In this document: positions 50,579 through 57,832 of the stretch, piece by piece
How positions within the stretch are numbered: position 1 is the stretch's first letter
Layout of the letters: each line of letters starts with the position of its first letter
Assembly: GCF_009363255.1 (NCBI RefSeq)
Contig: NZ_CP045320.1
Span: 27,443 to 91,442 of the forward strand
DNA from: Roseivivax sp. THAF197b
Lineage (GTDB): Bacteria; Pseudomonadota; Alphaproteobacteria; Rhodobacterales; Rhodobacteraceae
Length of the DNA: 64,000 nucleotides
Direction of reading: 5' to 3'
Translations under genes and position numbers: made by a program
The notes under the pieces: generated by a model
What the model was told of the DNA's origin: nothing
The model's input: only the letters and a program-made list of their open reading frames with translations
Databases searched by the model: none

Positions 50579-52146
50579 AGCCGGGTTTGCCGCAGATCGT
50601 TAGTGAGGACCCGAACCTGTTCCAGCGCATGGGTCTTGCCCTTGCTGCCGGCGGATTGACGGTTTTGACCCTTCCGCCGTTTTCTTGGCTCATGGCGGTC
50701 CCTGTCGCCTTCTCAGTGCTCTTTATCGTTCTCCGGAACATCTCAACCTCGCGCGCTTTCCTTGTCGGTTGGGCTTTCGGACTGGGCCAATTCGGGATTG
50801 GAATTTCCTGGATCGCCGAGAGCTTTTACGTCGATGCCGAACGTTTCGGCGCACTGGCGATTCCGGCGGTCGCGGGTCTGTCCGCCGGACTTGCCATCTT
50901 CCCGGGCATGGCGGCGATGCTTTTTGCCGCCATCATGCAGCGCCGAGCTTTCGGCGGCATTGCGGCGGGCCTTCTGTTTGCAACCTGCTGGGTGGCCACG
51001 GAATGGCTGCGGGGTCATGTCCTGACGGGGTTTCCCTGGAACCTTGCCGCTTATGCCCTTGTCGATTATGCCGCCCTGCGCCAACCCGCCGCCTGGGTCG
51101 GCAGCTACGGTTTGGGCTTTCTCACGGTCTTCATCGGCATATTGCCAGGTGTGTTGACTGTGGCGGCGCCAAAGAGACGCGCGCCTGTTCTCGTGCTCTT
51201 CGCCGTTGCTGCGACGGGTTTCTGGATTGGCGGTGCGCTTCGGTCAGGGCAGGACGTGCCGCCGACAGACGTTGCTTTGCGCATCGTCCAAGGCAATGTG
51301 CCACAAGTCGAGAAGTGGGTACCGGGCAGCCGCCAGCGAACCTTGGAAAAATACCTGGGCTTGTCCGCGCAACCCGGACGTTTCGATGTGCTGCTTTGGC
51401 CGGAAACGGCCTTCCCCGGCTTTCTGGACGAAGATGCTGCGGCACGCGCGCGGATATCTGCAGCTTTGCCAGACGGCAGGATCCTACTGACAGGTGCGCC
51501 TGACCGAGTGGAGGGCGATGGGGGAACCAGATATTTCAACACGGTTCAGGCATACGATGGCACCAGTGAGATTCTGACGGGATATGCAAAACATCATCTC
51601 GTTCCGTTTGGCGAATATGTGCCGCTGAGAGGCTGGCTGCCCATCGAACGACTGACGGAAGGGTTGGGCGATTTCACGCCGGGACCAGGGCCGCGCACGC
51701 TGGCGATCCCTGGCGCGCCTCTGGTCACGGTGGCGATCTGTTACGAGATCATCTTTCCGGGCCACGTGGTCGATGACCTTTTCCGCCCCGACTGGATATT
51801 CAACGCCACAAATGATGCCTGGTTCGGAACCAGCATCGGACCCGAGCAGCACCTCGCCTCCGCGCGGATGCGCGCGGTCGAGGAGGGGCTTCCCGTGGTC
51901 CGGGCGGCCAACACCGGGATATCCGCGATCATCGACGCCAATGGAAATGTCGTCGCGCGTCTTGATACCGGGGAAACAGGCACCATTGATGCCGGCCTGC
52001 CGGGCGCGCGTACTCCAACGCCCTATGCGCGGTTCGGCGACTGGACCTTGTTGGTTCTTGTTTTTGGGTGCTGGGTCTTCGGCTGGCTGGCCAGTTTGCT
52101 CGGACGAGATCCCGATGCGCGGCATTTTGGAACGGAGGTATCCTGA
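50575..52146 (+). CDS. lnt: apolipoprotein N-acyltransferase (Lnt), accessory copy
   Basis: Adds the third acyl chain to lipoproteins, completing maturation. From ATG 50575 it has 523 residues: an N-terminal set of about seven helices (1-215) and a carbon-nitrogen-hydrolase domain. That domain has the catalytic Glu in LLWPETAFPGF (near 280), a Lys in the middle stretch and Cys in VAICYEIIFPG (near 385). A longer frame from 50290 overlaps lspA only. lspA-lnt together could modify lipoproteins made under metal stress; lnt in such an operon is less common than lspA. Confidence 0.88.
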   Translation: MKPGLPQIVSEDPNLFQRMGLALAAGGLTVLTLPPFSWLMAVPVAFSVLFIVLRNISTSRAFLVGWAFGLGQFGIGISWIAESFYVDAERFGALAIPAVAGLSAGLAIFPGMAAMLFAAIMQRRAFGGIAAGLLFATCWVATEWLRGHVLTGFPWNLAAYALVDYAALRQPAAWVGSYGLGFLTVFIGILPGVLTVAAPKRRAPVLVLFAVAATGFWIGGALRSGQDVPPTDVALRIVQGNVPQVEKWVPGSRQRTLEKYLGLSAQPGRFDVLLWPETAFPGFLDEDAAARARISAALPDGRILLTGAPDRVEGDGGTRYFNTVQAYDGTSEILTGYAKHHLVPFGEYVPLRGWLPIERLTEGLGDFTPGPGPRTLAIPGAPLVTVAICYEIIFPGHVVDDLFRPDWIFNATNDAWFGTSIGPEQHLASARMRAVEEGLPVVRAANTGISAIIDANGNVVARLDTGETGTIDAGLPGARTPTPYARFGDWTLLVLVFGCWVFGWLASLLGRDPDARHFGTEVS

Positions 52147-52313
52147 TGCTTGTGATCGTGAGCGCTATCGGAGGCGCGATCTGGGGTGGCTATCTGGCAC
52201 GACGGAGGAGGGGGAATCACCTGGATATCCTCCAATATGCGGTAGCGTCTGCGATCGCCTTCGGACTTGTCGCCCTGTTTGCAACCATCGTGCTGTCGCG
52301 GGTTCTCGGCTAG
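52146..52313 (+). CDS. 55-residue membrane protein, unknown
   Basis: A tiny protein, MLVIVSAIGGAIWGGYLARRRRGNHLDILQYAVASAIAFGLVALFATIVLSRVLG, divided by me into two helices (about 3-18 and 32-53) with a basic turn between. Its ATG shares one base with the lnt stop (TGATG), so it is translated with lnt and is probably real. I do not recognise a family. It ends the operon; no hairpin terminator was seen before the convergent mntR-like gene. Confidence 0.6.
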   Translation: MLVIVSAIGGAIWGGYLARRRRGNHLDILQYAVASAIAFGLVALFATIVLSRVLG

Positions 52314-52407
52314 CGAGCTTCGAAATTGCGCAAACGTGTCAGCGGCTTGAAGACCCGATAGCTCGAGGTCCCGATAGAGAATCGCGCGAATGTGCATCTA
52401 GGCGAGC

Positions 52408-52866
52408 TCATTTCTGATTGAGCCGTCGCTCGAACGCCTCCAATGTCGTCCCGCTGACGTGATGCTCGATCCCTTCCGCATCGCGTTCCGCGGTCTCTTT
52501 GTCGATTCCCAGGCTCAGAAGAAAGGCGACGACGACCCTGTGGCGGCGTCGGCAGATCTCCGCGAGGTCCTGCCCGGCATAGGTGAGGAATATCGCGCGG
52601 TATGGCTCCCGCCGGACCAGACCGGCAGCCTTGAGCCGCGAGATGTTCTTGGTCACGGTCGGCGGCTTCACGCCAAGCCGCTCGGCGATCTCGACCGGTC
52701 TGGCCTCCCCGCGCGTCTCGATCAGTTCCGCGATCAGTTCGACGTAATCCTCCGCCATCTCGCTTTCATGTGCCTGACGCACGGTCGCAAAGCCATCGGC
52801 CTGCGCCTCGGGAGCCCGGTCGACCGCTTCGAATGGCTCACGCCCTTGTGATTGTAGCTTTGTCAT
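52408..52866 (-). CDS. mntR: MntR/DtxR-family metal-dependent repressor
   Basis: A 152-residue winged-HTH regulator. The N-terminal extension (1-45) precedes the HTH (EDYVELIAELIETRGEARPVEIAERLGVKPPTVTKNISRLKAAGLV). The dimer and metal domain with ICRRRHRVVVAFLLSLGIDKETAERDAEGIEHHVS gives Glu/His metal ligands. MntR members respond to Mn2+, some relatives to Fe2+. ATG 52866 starts the homology; the ribosome site is weak. It is divergent from the di-heme peroxidase operon, in front of which a perfect DtxR-like dyad lies. Confidence 0.88.
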   Translation of the reverse strand: MTKLQSQGREPFEAVDRAPEAQADGFATVRQAHESEMAEDYVELIAELIETRGEARPVEIAERLGVKPPTVTKNISRLKAAGLVRREPYRAIFLTYAGQDLAEICRRRHRVVVAFLLSLGIDKETAERDAEGIEHHVSGTTLEAFERRLNQK

Positions 52867-52895
52867 ACTCGGGACTTTGCAGCGAAACAGCGGGA

Positions 52896-52942
52896 TTGAC
52901 AACTTGTTTGCTTCGGGTAGATAAGTTAGCCATGTCTAACTT
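52896..52942 (+). promoter_or_regulatory. promoter with MntR/DtxR-type operator
   Basis: -35 TTGACA (52896-52901) and -10 TAGATA (52918-52923, 16 bp apart; AGATAA gives 17). Overlapping the -10 and start region is a perfect dyad AAGTTAG-N6-CTAACTT (52923-52942). Its AT-rich arms with TTAG/CTAA resemble DtxR/MntR boxes. Metal-loaded repressor bound here would block RNA polymerase. Confidence 0.82.
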
Positions 52943-52963
52943 TGTACTTTGGAGGCCGTGGTG

Positions 52964-54841
52964 ATGCGAAATATTATGAGAGTGCTGCTCGCCACACTCG
53001 CAAGTGCGCTCCTCCTGTCCGGACCTGTCGCCGCGACGCCGGCCAAGGAGGCGCCTTGGCTTCCCGAGGCAGCGGCCTACCGTCTGACGCTCTTTCTTGG
53101 AAATCTCGAGCCTCTGCCCTGGGACGACATCGAGACCGCCTGGACGGAACCCTACCGGGGTTCGGAATTCTCTGTCGGGGCGCTGGCGTGGCTGGACCGC
53201 AAAAGCGATATCGAGCCCGACGGTCTCCTGGACGCTATAATGCGCGAAGACCTGCAGGCGGTCTTCGCCGAGGCGACGCGGCTTGTAGCGCTCAGGATTG
53301 AGGAGAATTTGGACCGTGCTCTCGCGGCCGAAGAATCGGCGACAGCACAGCTGGCGGTGCAGACGGCACGCGAACTCTACCGTGCGTTTGAGGATGGTAT
53401 CGCGGCGGCCGATCCCGAAGCTGCAAGACGCATCGGCCTCGCCTGGCTGGAACTCAACAGCAGCACAGGTTCCGCTGGTGTTCTCGGCGCTGGCGCCACA
53501 TCTGCGGATCGCGACACGATGGAAGCCGCCCGTGCAGTCATCTCCGGCTATCTTGCGGAGAACTACCTCCTGGACAGTTTCGCTCCGCGCCGGACGCTGA
53601 GCGCCCTGCCGGAAACAGCTGTGCTCAGCGGAAAGGCCATCGAGGTACCGCCAAGCCTGCCGCCTGGGTCCGACATCTTCGATCAGGACCCGCTGCCGCT
53701 GCTCGTGCTCAACTTCGAGGAACAGGGCATCGACGAGACCGATCTGCCGCTTGTTGCCTACGGCGACATGCTGTTCGACAGCGCGCAACTCTTTGGAAGC
53801 CCGGCGCAGGATCTCGGGATCGCCTGCTCGACCTGTCACAACCGCTCGGACGTCAACCAGCGGCTCTTCATCCCCGGCGCCAGCCACCAACCGGGCGCGA
53901 TCGACGTGGACGGCGCCTTTTTCAACCCGATCTTCAATGACAGGCGCGACGACCCGCTCGACATTCCCAGCCTGCGCGGCTTGCGTTTTACCGGTCCCTA
54001 CGGCCGCGATGGCCGCTTCGCCTCCTTGCGCGATTTTACCCGCAACGTGGTCGTCAACGAGTTCGGCGGGAAGGAACCGACGCCCTTCATGCTGGACGCT
54101 CTCGTCGCCTACATGCTCGAATTCGACTTCCTGCCGAATTCCATGCTGACGACTGATGGCCGTCTGACCGACACGACCCAAGAGGCCGCCCGGCGCGGCG
54201 AGGAGATCTTCAATACGCCTTTCGCCGGGCTCGGCGATCGGTCCTGCGCCAGTTGCCACGTGCCAGACGCGAACTTCCTCGACCGGCAGGCCCACGACAT
54301 CGGCTCAGTCGCGCCGGGCTACGAGGGGGCCCGCGCCGGTGCGCTGGACACGCCCACGCTGCTCGGCACGGCCTATACCGCCCCCTATTTCCACGACGGT
54401 TCATTGCCGACGCTGGCCGCCGTCGTGGACTGGTTCGACGAGACGAAATCGCTTGGGCTTACCGAGGAAGACCGCGCCGACCTGACCGCCTATCTCGAGA
54501 CCGTTGGCGCGGCAGACGAGCCCTATGAAGCCTTCGACACCGAGAACACCGCTTTCCGGCTGGCATTCGCCGAACTGACGACCTTCGCCTCGACAATCGA
54601 TACGCTACTGCCGCGGCGGGACGCGGAGCATATCCTGCTGCTGACCGACACCGTGGCTGCGGACCTCTCGGCGGACGCCAGTACCATGTCGAACCTCCCC
54701 GCCCGGCCCGAGGTCTATGCGCTGGCCGAACGTCTGGCCGCGGTCGGCGCCGCCGTCCGTGCCGATGACTGGAAGGCCGCCGAAGCAAGCTGGACCGCGT
54801 TCAAGTCTGAAGCCGACGCAATCGAAGAGAGGGCATTCTGA
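52964..54841 (+). CDS. di-heme cytochrome c peroxidase-like protein
   Basis: An exported 625-residue protein: signal peptide (1-26, ending PVAA), an N-terminal helical domain of about 230 residues without heme, and a MauG/CcpA-type region with two CxxCH sites. These are CSTCHNRSD (near 286) and CASCHVPD (near 428). GPYGRDGRFASLRDF, typical of di-heme peroxidases, lies between them. A C-terminal helical tail of ~110 residues follows. ATG 52964 has GGAGG 8 bp upstream. It leads an operon with a phosphonate-type ABC transporter and is probably repressed by the divergent MntR-like protein. Peroxidase versus MauG/MbnH-like oxidative chemistry cannot be told apart here. Confidence 0.85.
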   Translation: MRNIMRVLLATLASALLLSGPVAATPAKEAPWLPEAAAYRLTLFLGNLEPLPWDDIETAWTEPYRGSEFSVGALAWLDRKSDIEPDGLLDAIMREDLQAVFAEATRLVALRIEENLDRALAAEESATAQLAVQTARELYRAFEDGIAAADPEAARRIGLAWLELNSSTGSAGVLGAGATSADRDTMEAARAVISGYLAENYLLDSFAPRRTLSALPETAVLSGKAIEVPPSLPPGSDIFDQDPLPLLVLNFEEQGIDETDLPLVAYGDMLFDSAQLFGSPAQDLGIACSTCHNRSDVNQRLFIPGASHQPGAIDVDGAFFNPIFNDRRDDPLDIPSLRGLRFTGPYGRDGRFASLRDFTRNVVVNEFGGKEPTPFMLDALVAYMLEFDFLPNSMLTTDGRLTDTTQEAARRGEEIFNTPFAGLGDRSCASCHVPDANFLDRQAHDIGSVAPGYEGARAGALDTPTLLGTAYTAPYFHDGSLPTLAAVVDWFDETKSLGLTEEDRADLTAYLETVGAADEPYEAFDTENTAFRLAFAELTTFASTIDTLLPRRDAEHILLLTDTVAADLSADASTMSNLPARPEVYALAERLAAVGAAVRADDWKAAEASWTAFKSEADAIEERAF

Positions 54842-55716
54842 TGCCGGTCCATCTGACCCGTAGAACGATACTGACCTTGGTCGGCGCGGGCGCGGTGTCG
54901 CTGGCGACACCTCTCGCCGCGCAGGACGATGCACTGCGGCTTGCCTTCATCCCGCAGGAGAACCCCGACAAGCTTCTGGGGGACATCGAGGCCATCACCG
55001 GCTGGCTGGCCAGTGAGATCGGCGTCCCCGTCGAGGGGTTCGTTACCATCGACCATGCAGCGGCGGTCGAAGCACTGCGCAATGGTGACGCGGATATCTC
55101 CTTCATGGGCGCCCTGCCCTTCGTTCTGGCCGAGGCCGAGATCGGTGCCGTGCCGCTCCTGTCCGAGGTCTACCGCGACGCGCCGAGTTATACGGGCCGC
55201 ATCTTCGTGCGGCGTGACAGCGGCATCGGCGCGCTCGCAGACCTGCGCGGACGCGACATCGCATTCGCGGATCCGATCTCGGAATCGGGCTATCTCTACC
55301 CGCTCGCCGAATTCGTTGAGGCCGGGCTGGTCGAGGGCCCCGGACAGGCGGAAGCATTCTTCGGCCGCGTCTTCTTCGCGGGCGGCTACCAGCAGGCGAT
55401 GCAGGCGATGGCGGAAGGCTTGGTCGATGCCGCAGGCGCCAGCCAGTATGCCGACCTGCTTCTGACGCCGCAGCAACAGGCAGAGGTAACCTGGATCGCG
55501 GAAAGCGCGCCGATCCCGAGCCATTTGGTGATCGCTCGCCCGGGGCTCGATGCCGCTCTGCGGGACCGTTTTGTCGACGCAATGCTGCGGCTCAACGAGC
55601 CGGAGCACCGCAACAAGCTGCGCTATCTTTACGGACCAGATGGCTACGTCAGGGCCGACCCCGCCGCCTATGACGGCGTACGCGATATGGCAAGGCGATA
55701 CGGGTTGTTGCGATGA
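54841..55716 (+). CDS. PhnD-family periplasmic substrate-binding protein
   Basis: A 291-residue exported binding protein with signal peptide (about 1-26, ending PLAAQ). The fold pattern is PhnD-like: LRLAFIPQENPDKLLGDIEAITGWLASEIGVPV, then HAAAVEALRNGDADISFMGALPFVLAE and GIGALADLRGRDIAFADPISESGYLYP. Known relatives bind phosphonates, phosphite or, for some, oxyanions of arsenic. Its start overlaps the peroxidase stop by one base, tying receptor and cytochrome together. Ligand unknown; the MntR-type control points to a metal or metal complex rather than a phosphonate. Confidence 0.85.
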   Translation: MPVHLTRRTILTLVGAGAVSLATPLAAQDDALRLAFIPQENPDKLLGDIEAITGWLASEIGVPVEGFVTIDHAAAVEALRNGDADISFMGALPFVLAEAEIGAVPLLSEVYRDAPSYTGRIFVRRDSGIGALADLRGRDIAFADPISESGYLYPLAEFVEAGLVEGPGQAEAFFGRVFFAGGYQQAMQAMAEGLVDAAGASQYADLLLTPQQQAEVTWIAESAPIPSHLVIARPGLDAALRDRFVDAMLRLNEPEHRNKLRYLYGPDGYVRADPAAYDGVRDMARRYGLLR

Positions 55717-56495
55717 GCACAGCTATCGAAATAGACGACCTGAGTTTTGCCCATACGGGCGCGGACCTCCCGGCGCTGGAGCGGGTCTCGTTTCGGGTTT
55801 CGGCGGGCGAGAGCGTCGCTTTGCTCGGCCCGTCCGGGGCGGGCAAGACGACCCTGCTGGCACTGCTCGACGGCAGGCTCCAAGGCTGGAGCGGGCGGGT
55901 ATCGGTTCTGGGTGCGCCGCTCGATCCCGACCGTCCGCCGCCGAGCGCGCGCCGTTCGGATACCGGTTTCGTGTTTCAGGAGTTTGCATTGGTCGAACGC
56001 TCCACGGTTCTGCGTAACGTCCTGAATGGCCGCCTGGGGCGCATGTCTCCCCTGCGCGCCCTGATGGGGTCACCGACCAAGCACGATCTGGAGATTGCGC
56101 GCACGGCACTTGCCGATTGCGGCATTTCCGATCTTGCCGAACGCAGGGTCGACAGCCTCAGCGGCGGGCAGCGGCAGCGCGTCGCCATCGCGCGGTGTCT
56201 GGCGCAGGAACCACGGCTTATTCTGGCCGATGAACCGGTAAGCAACCTCGACCCCGCGCGTGCAGGTGAGATCCTGGCGCTGTTGACCGGGGCGGCGCAA
56301 GCGCGCGGCGCGACGGCGCTGTTTTCGTCGCACCAGCCCGACCTGGCGCGGCGTTTCGCGCAGCGCATCATCGGCATGCGGGACGGGCGGATCGTGTTCG
56401 ATGTACCGACCTCCGAGTTGAACGATGATGCGACGGCGGAGCTCTATCGGGAGGTAGAGCCAATCCCCGGTATCGGCCTCAGGGCGGTGTCCTGA
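55713..56495 (+). CDS. PhnC-type ABC transporter ATPase
   Basis: A 260-residue ATPase with Walker A GPSGAGKTTLL (near 36), signature LSGGQRQRVAIARCL (near 150) and Walker B LILADEPVSNLDP (near 173). FQEFALVERSTVLRNVLNGRLG and the GAAQARGATALFSSHQPDLAR stretch match PhnC subfamily ATPases. It overlaps the binding-protein gene by 4 bp and the permease by one base. It would drive import of the PhnD-like protein's ligand. Confidence 0.88.
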   Translation: MSTAIEIDDLSFAHTGADLPALERVSFRVSAGESVALLGPSGAGKTTLLALLDGRLQGWSGRVSVLGAPLDPDRPPPSARRSDTGFVFQEFALVERSTVLRNVLNGRLGRMSPLRALMGSPTKHDLEIARTALADCGISDLAERRVDSLSGGQRQRVAIARCLAQEPRLILADEPVSNLDPARAGEILALLTGAAQARGATALFSSHQPDLARRFAQRIIGMRDGRIVFDVPTSELNDDATAELYREVEPIPGIGLRAVS

Positions 56496-57253
56496 TGGCG
56501 TTCCGCGGGTTTGGCGGCTTTGCGACGAGCGGTCTGATCGCAGCCGCGATCCTGTGGTCCTTCGCCACGACCGATGTCGAGTTGTCGCGTCTCATGTCGG
56601 CCGGCCCGCGCATTGCCGATTTCCTCGGTCGGATGTTTCCGCCTGACCCGACGGTGATGGCCGAGATCAGGAAGGGCAGCGCGGAAACGCTGAGGATCGC
56701 GATCCTCGGCACCCTCGGTGCTGTGATCCTGTCCGTTCCCCTCGGCATTCTCGCGTCTGAGACGATGGTATCGCCTGCGGTGTTTCGGCCGATCCGAACG
56801 CTGCTTGCCTTCATCCGGGCGATTCCGCTTATCCTCGTGGCCATGCTCATGGTGGGCGCTGTCGGGCTCGGGCCGCTGCCCGGCATCATCGCGGTCGCCT
56901 TTCATGCAACGGGGATGCTCGCCAAGTTCTATGCCGAGGCGATCGACGGCGTGTCCCGCGCGCCGATCGCCGCACTGGAAAGCGCGGGCGCCGGGCCGCT
57001 CGTGCGGCTCAGATACGCGATCTGGCCGCAGATGGCGCCGGTCGTCGCCCGCGACACGATTTTCCGGTTCGAGTTGAACCTGCGCGAGTCGCTGATCCTC
57101 GGCATTGTCGGCGCGGGCGGGATCGGCTTTTACATCCAGACCTACGTGCGCTCTTTCCAGTATGATAAGGCGGCCAGCGTCACGATTGCCGTCGTCGTCA
57201 TGGTCATCGCCATCGAAGCCATCAACGTTGCGCTGCGCCGTCGTTTTGCCTGA
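56495..57253 (+). CDS. PhnE-type ABC transporter permease
   Basis: A 252-residue permease with about six helices, TLRIAILGTLGAVILSVPLGILASE (near 65), RAIPLILVAMLMVG (near 108) and the cytoplasmic EAA-like loop ALESAGAGPLVRLRYAIWPQMAP (near 165). FELNLRESLILGIVGAGGIGFYI lies near 190. Such a single permease would act as a homodimer. It is the last gene of the peroxidase-PhnDCE cassette and is convergent with an L,D-transpeptidase-like gene 4 bp away. Confidence 0.88.
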   Translation: MAFRGFGGFATSGLIAAAILWSFATTDVELSRLMSAGPRIADFLGRMFPPDPTVMAEIRKGSAETLRIAILGTLGAVILSVPLGILASETMVSPAVFRPIRTLLAFIRAIPLILVAMLMVGAVGLGPLPGIIAVAFHATGMLAKFYAEAIDGVSRAPIAALESAGAGPLVRLRYAIWPQMAPVVARDTIFRFELNLRESLILGIVGAGGIGFYIQTYVRSFQYDKAASVTIAVVVMVIAIEAINVALRRRFA

Positions 57254-57256
57254 CTA

Positions 57257-57766
57257 TCAGGCATAGATGTCGATGGGGGTTCCGTCCCTGACCATGGCGT
57301 AGATATCCTCGATTTGCCGGTCCGTGACGGAGATGCAGCCTGCGGTCCAGTCGCGTTTGTTCATCGGGTCGATCCCCTTGCGCGGCCCCCCGTGGATGAA
57401 GATGTCGCCGCCCGGCGATTTTCCTTGCGCCTCCGCAAACGCGATGTCGGCTTCGTTGGGATATGAAATGCCGATGGAGAGGTGGAAGAGGCTGTCCGGG
57501 TTGCGCCGGTCAATCAGATAGGAGCCCTCCGGCGTGCGGCCGTCTCCTTCGAACTGCTTGTGGCCTTCGGGCGCGAAGCCCAATCCGATGGGATAGGTCC
57601 GCAAGACATCATCCGTTCCGTCAAGAACCAGCAGCCGCTGCGCCTTGTATATACGCAGCCGGGTCACTTCGGGTCCGTTGTAGGACCGGAACTTGCTGGC
57701 ACAGCCAGACAGGAAGGTGGCCAATCCGCCCAACAGCAAGACCCGCCGTGGAATTCTGGTATTCAT
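57257..57766 (-). CDS. YkuD-domain L,D-transpeptidase-like lipoprotein
   Basis: A 169-residue envelope protein with a lipobox-type signal (LLLGGLATFLSGCASKF, Cys about 21) and a YkuD domain. LYR-like KAQRLLVLDGTDDVLRTYPIGLG precedes the active-site region GDIFIHGGPRKG and the catalytic Cys in DWTAGCISVTD. Such enzymes make 3-3 cross-links in peptidoglycan or anchor lipoproteins. ATG 57766 follows a GTG at 57769 that could also start it. No MerR-type box was seen upstream, unlike the second YkuD gene at 60708. Confidence 0.85.
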   Translation of the reverse strand: MNTRIPRRVLLLGGLATFLSGCASKFRSYNGPEVTRLRIYKAQRLLVLDGTDDVLRTYPIGLGFAPEGHKQFEGDGRTPEGSYLIDRRNPDSLFHLSIGISYPNEADIAFAEAQGKSPGGDIFIHGGPRKGIDPMNKRDWTAGCISVTDRQIEDIYAMVRDGTPIDIYA

Positions 57767-57832
57767 CACTGCTCGACGCCCCTTTTGCGAGGTCTGGTTG
57801 ATGTCAGACGTTACTCTACCGAAACCGCCGGA

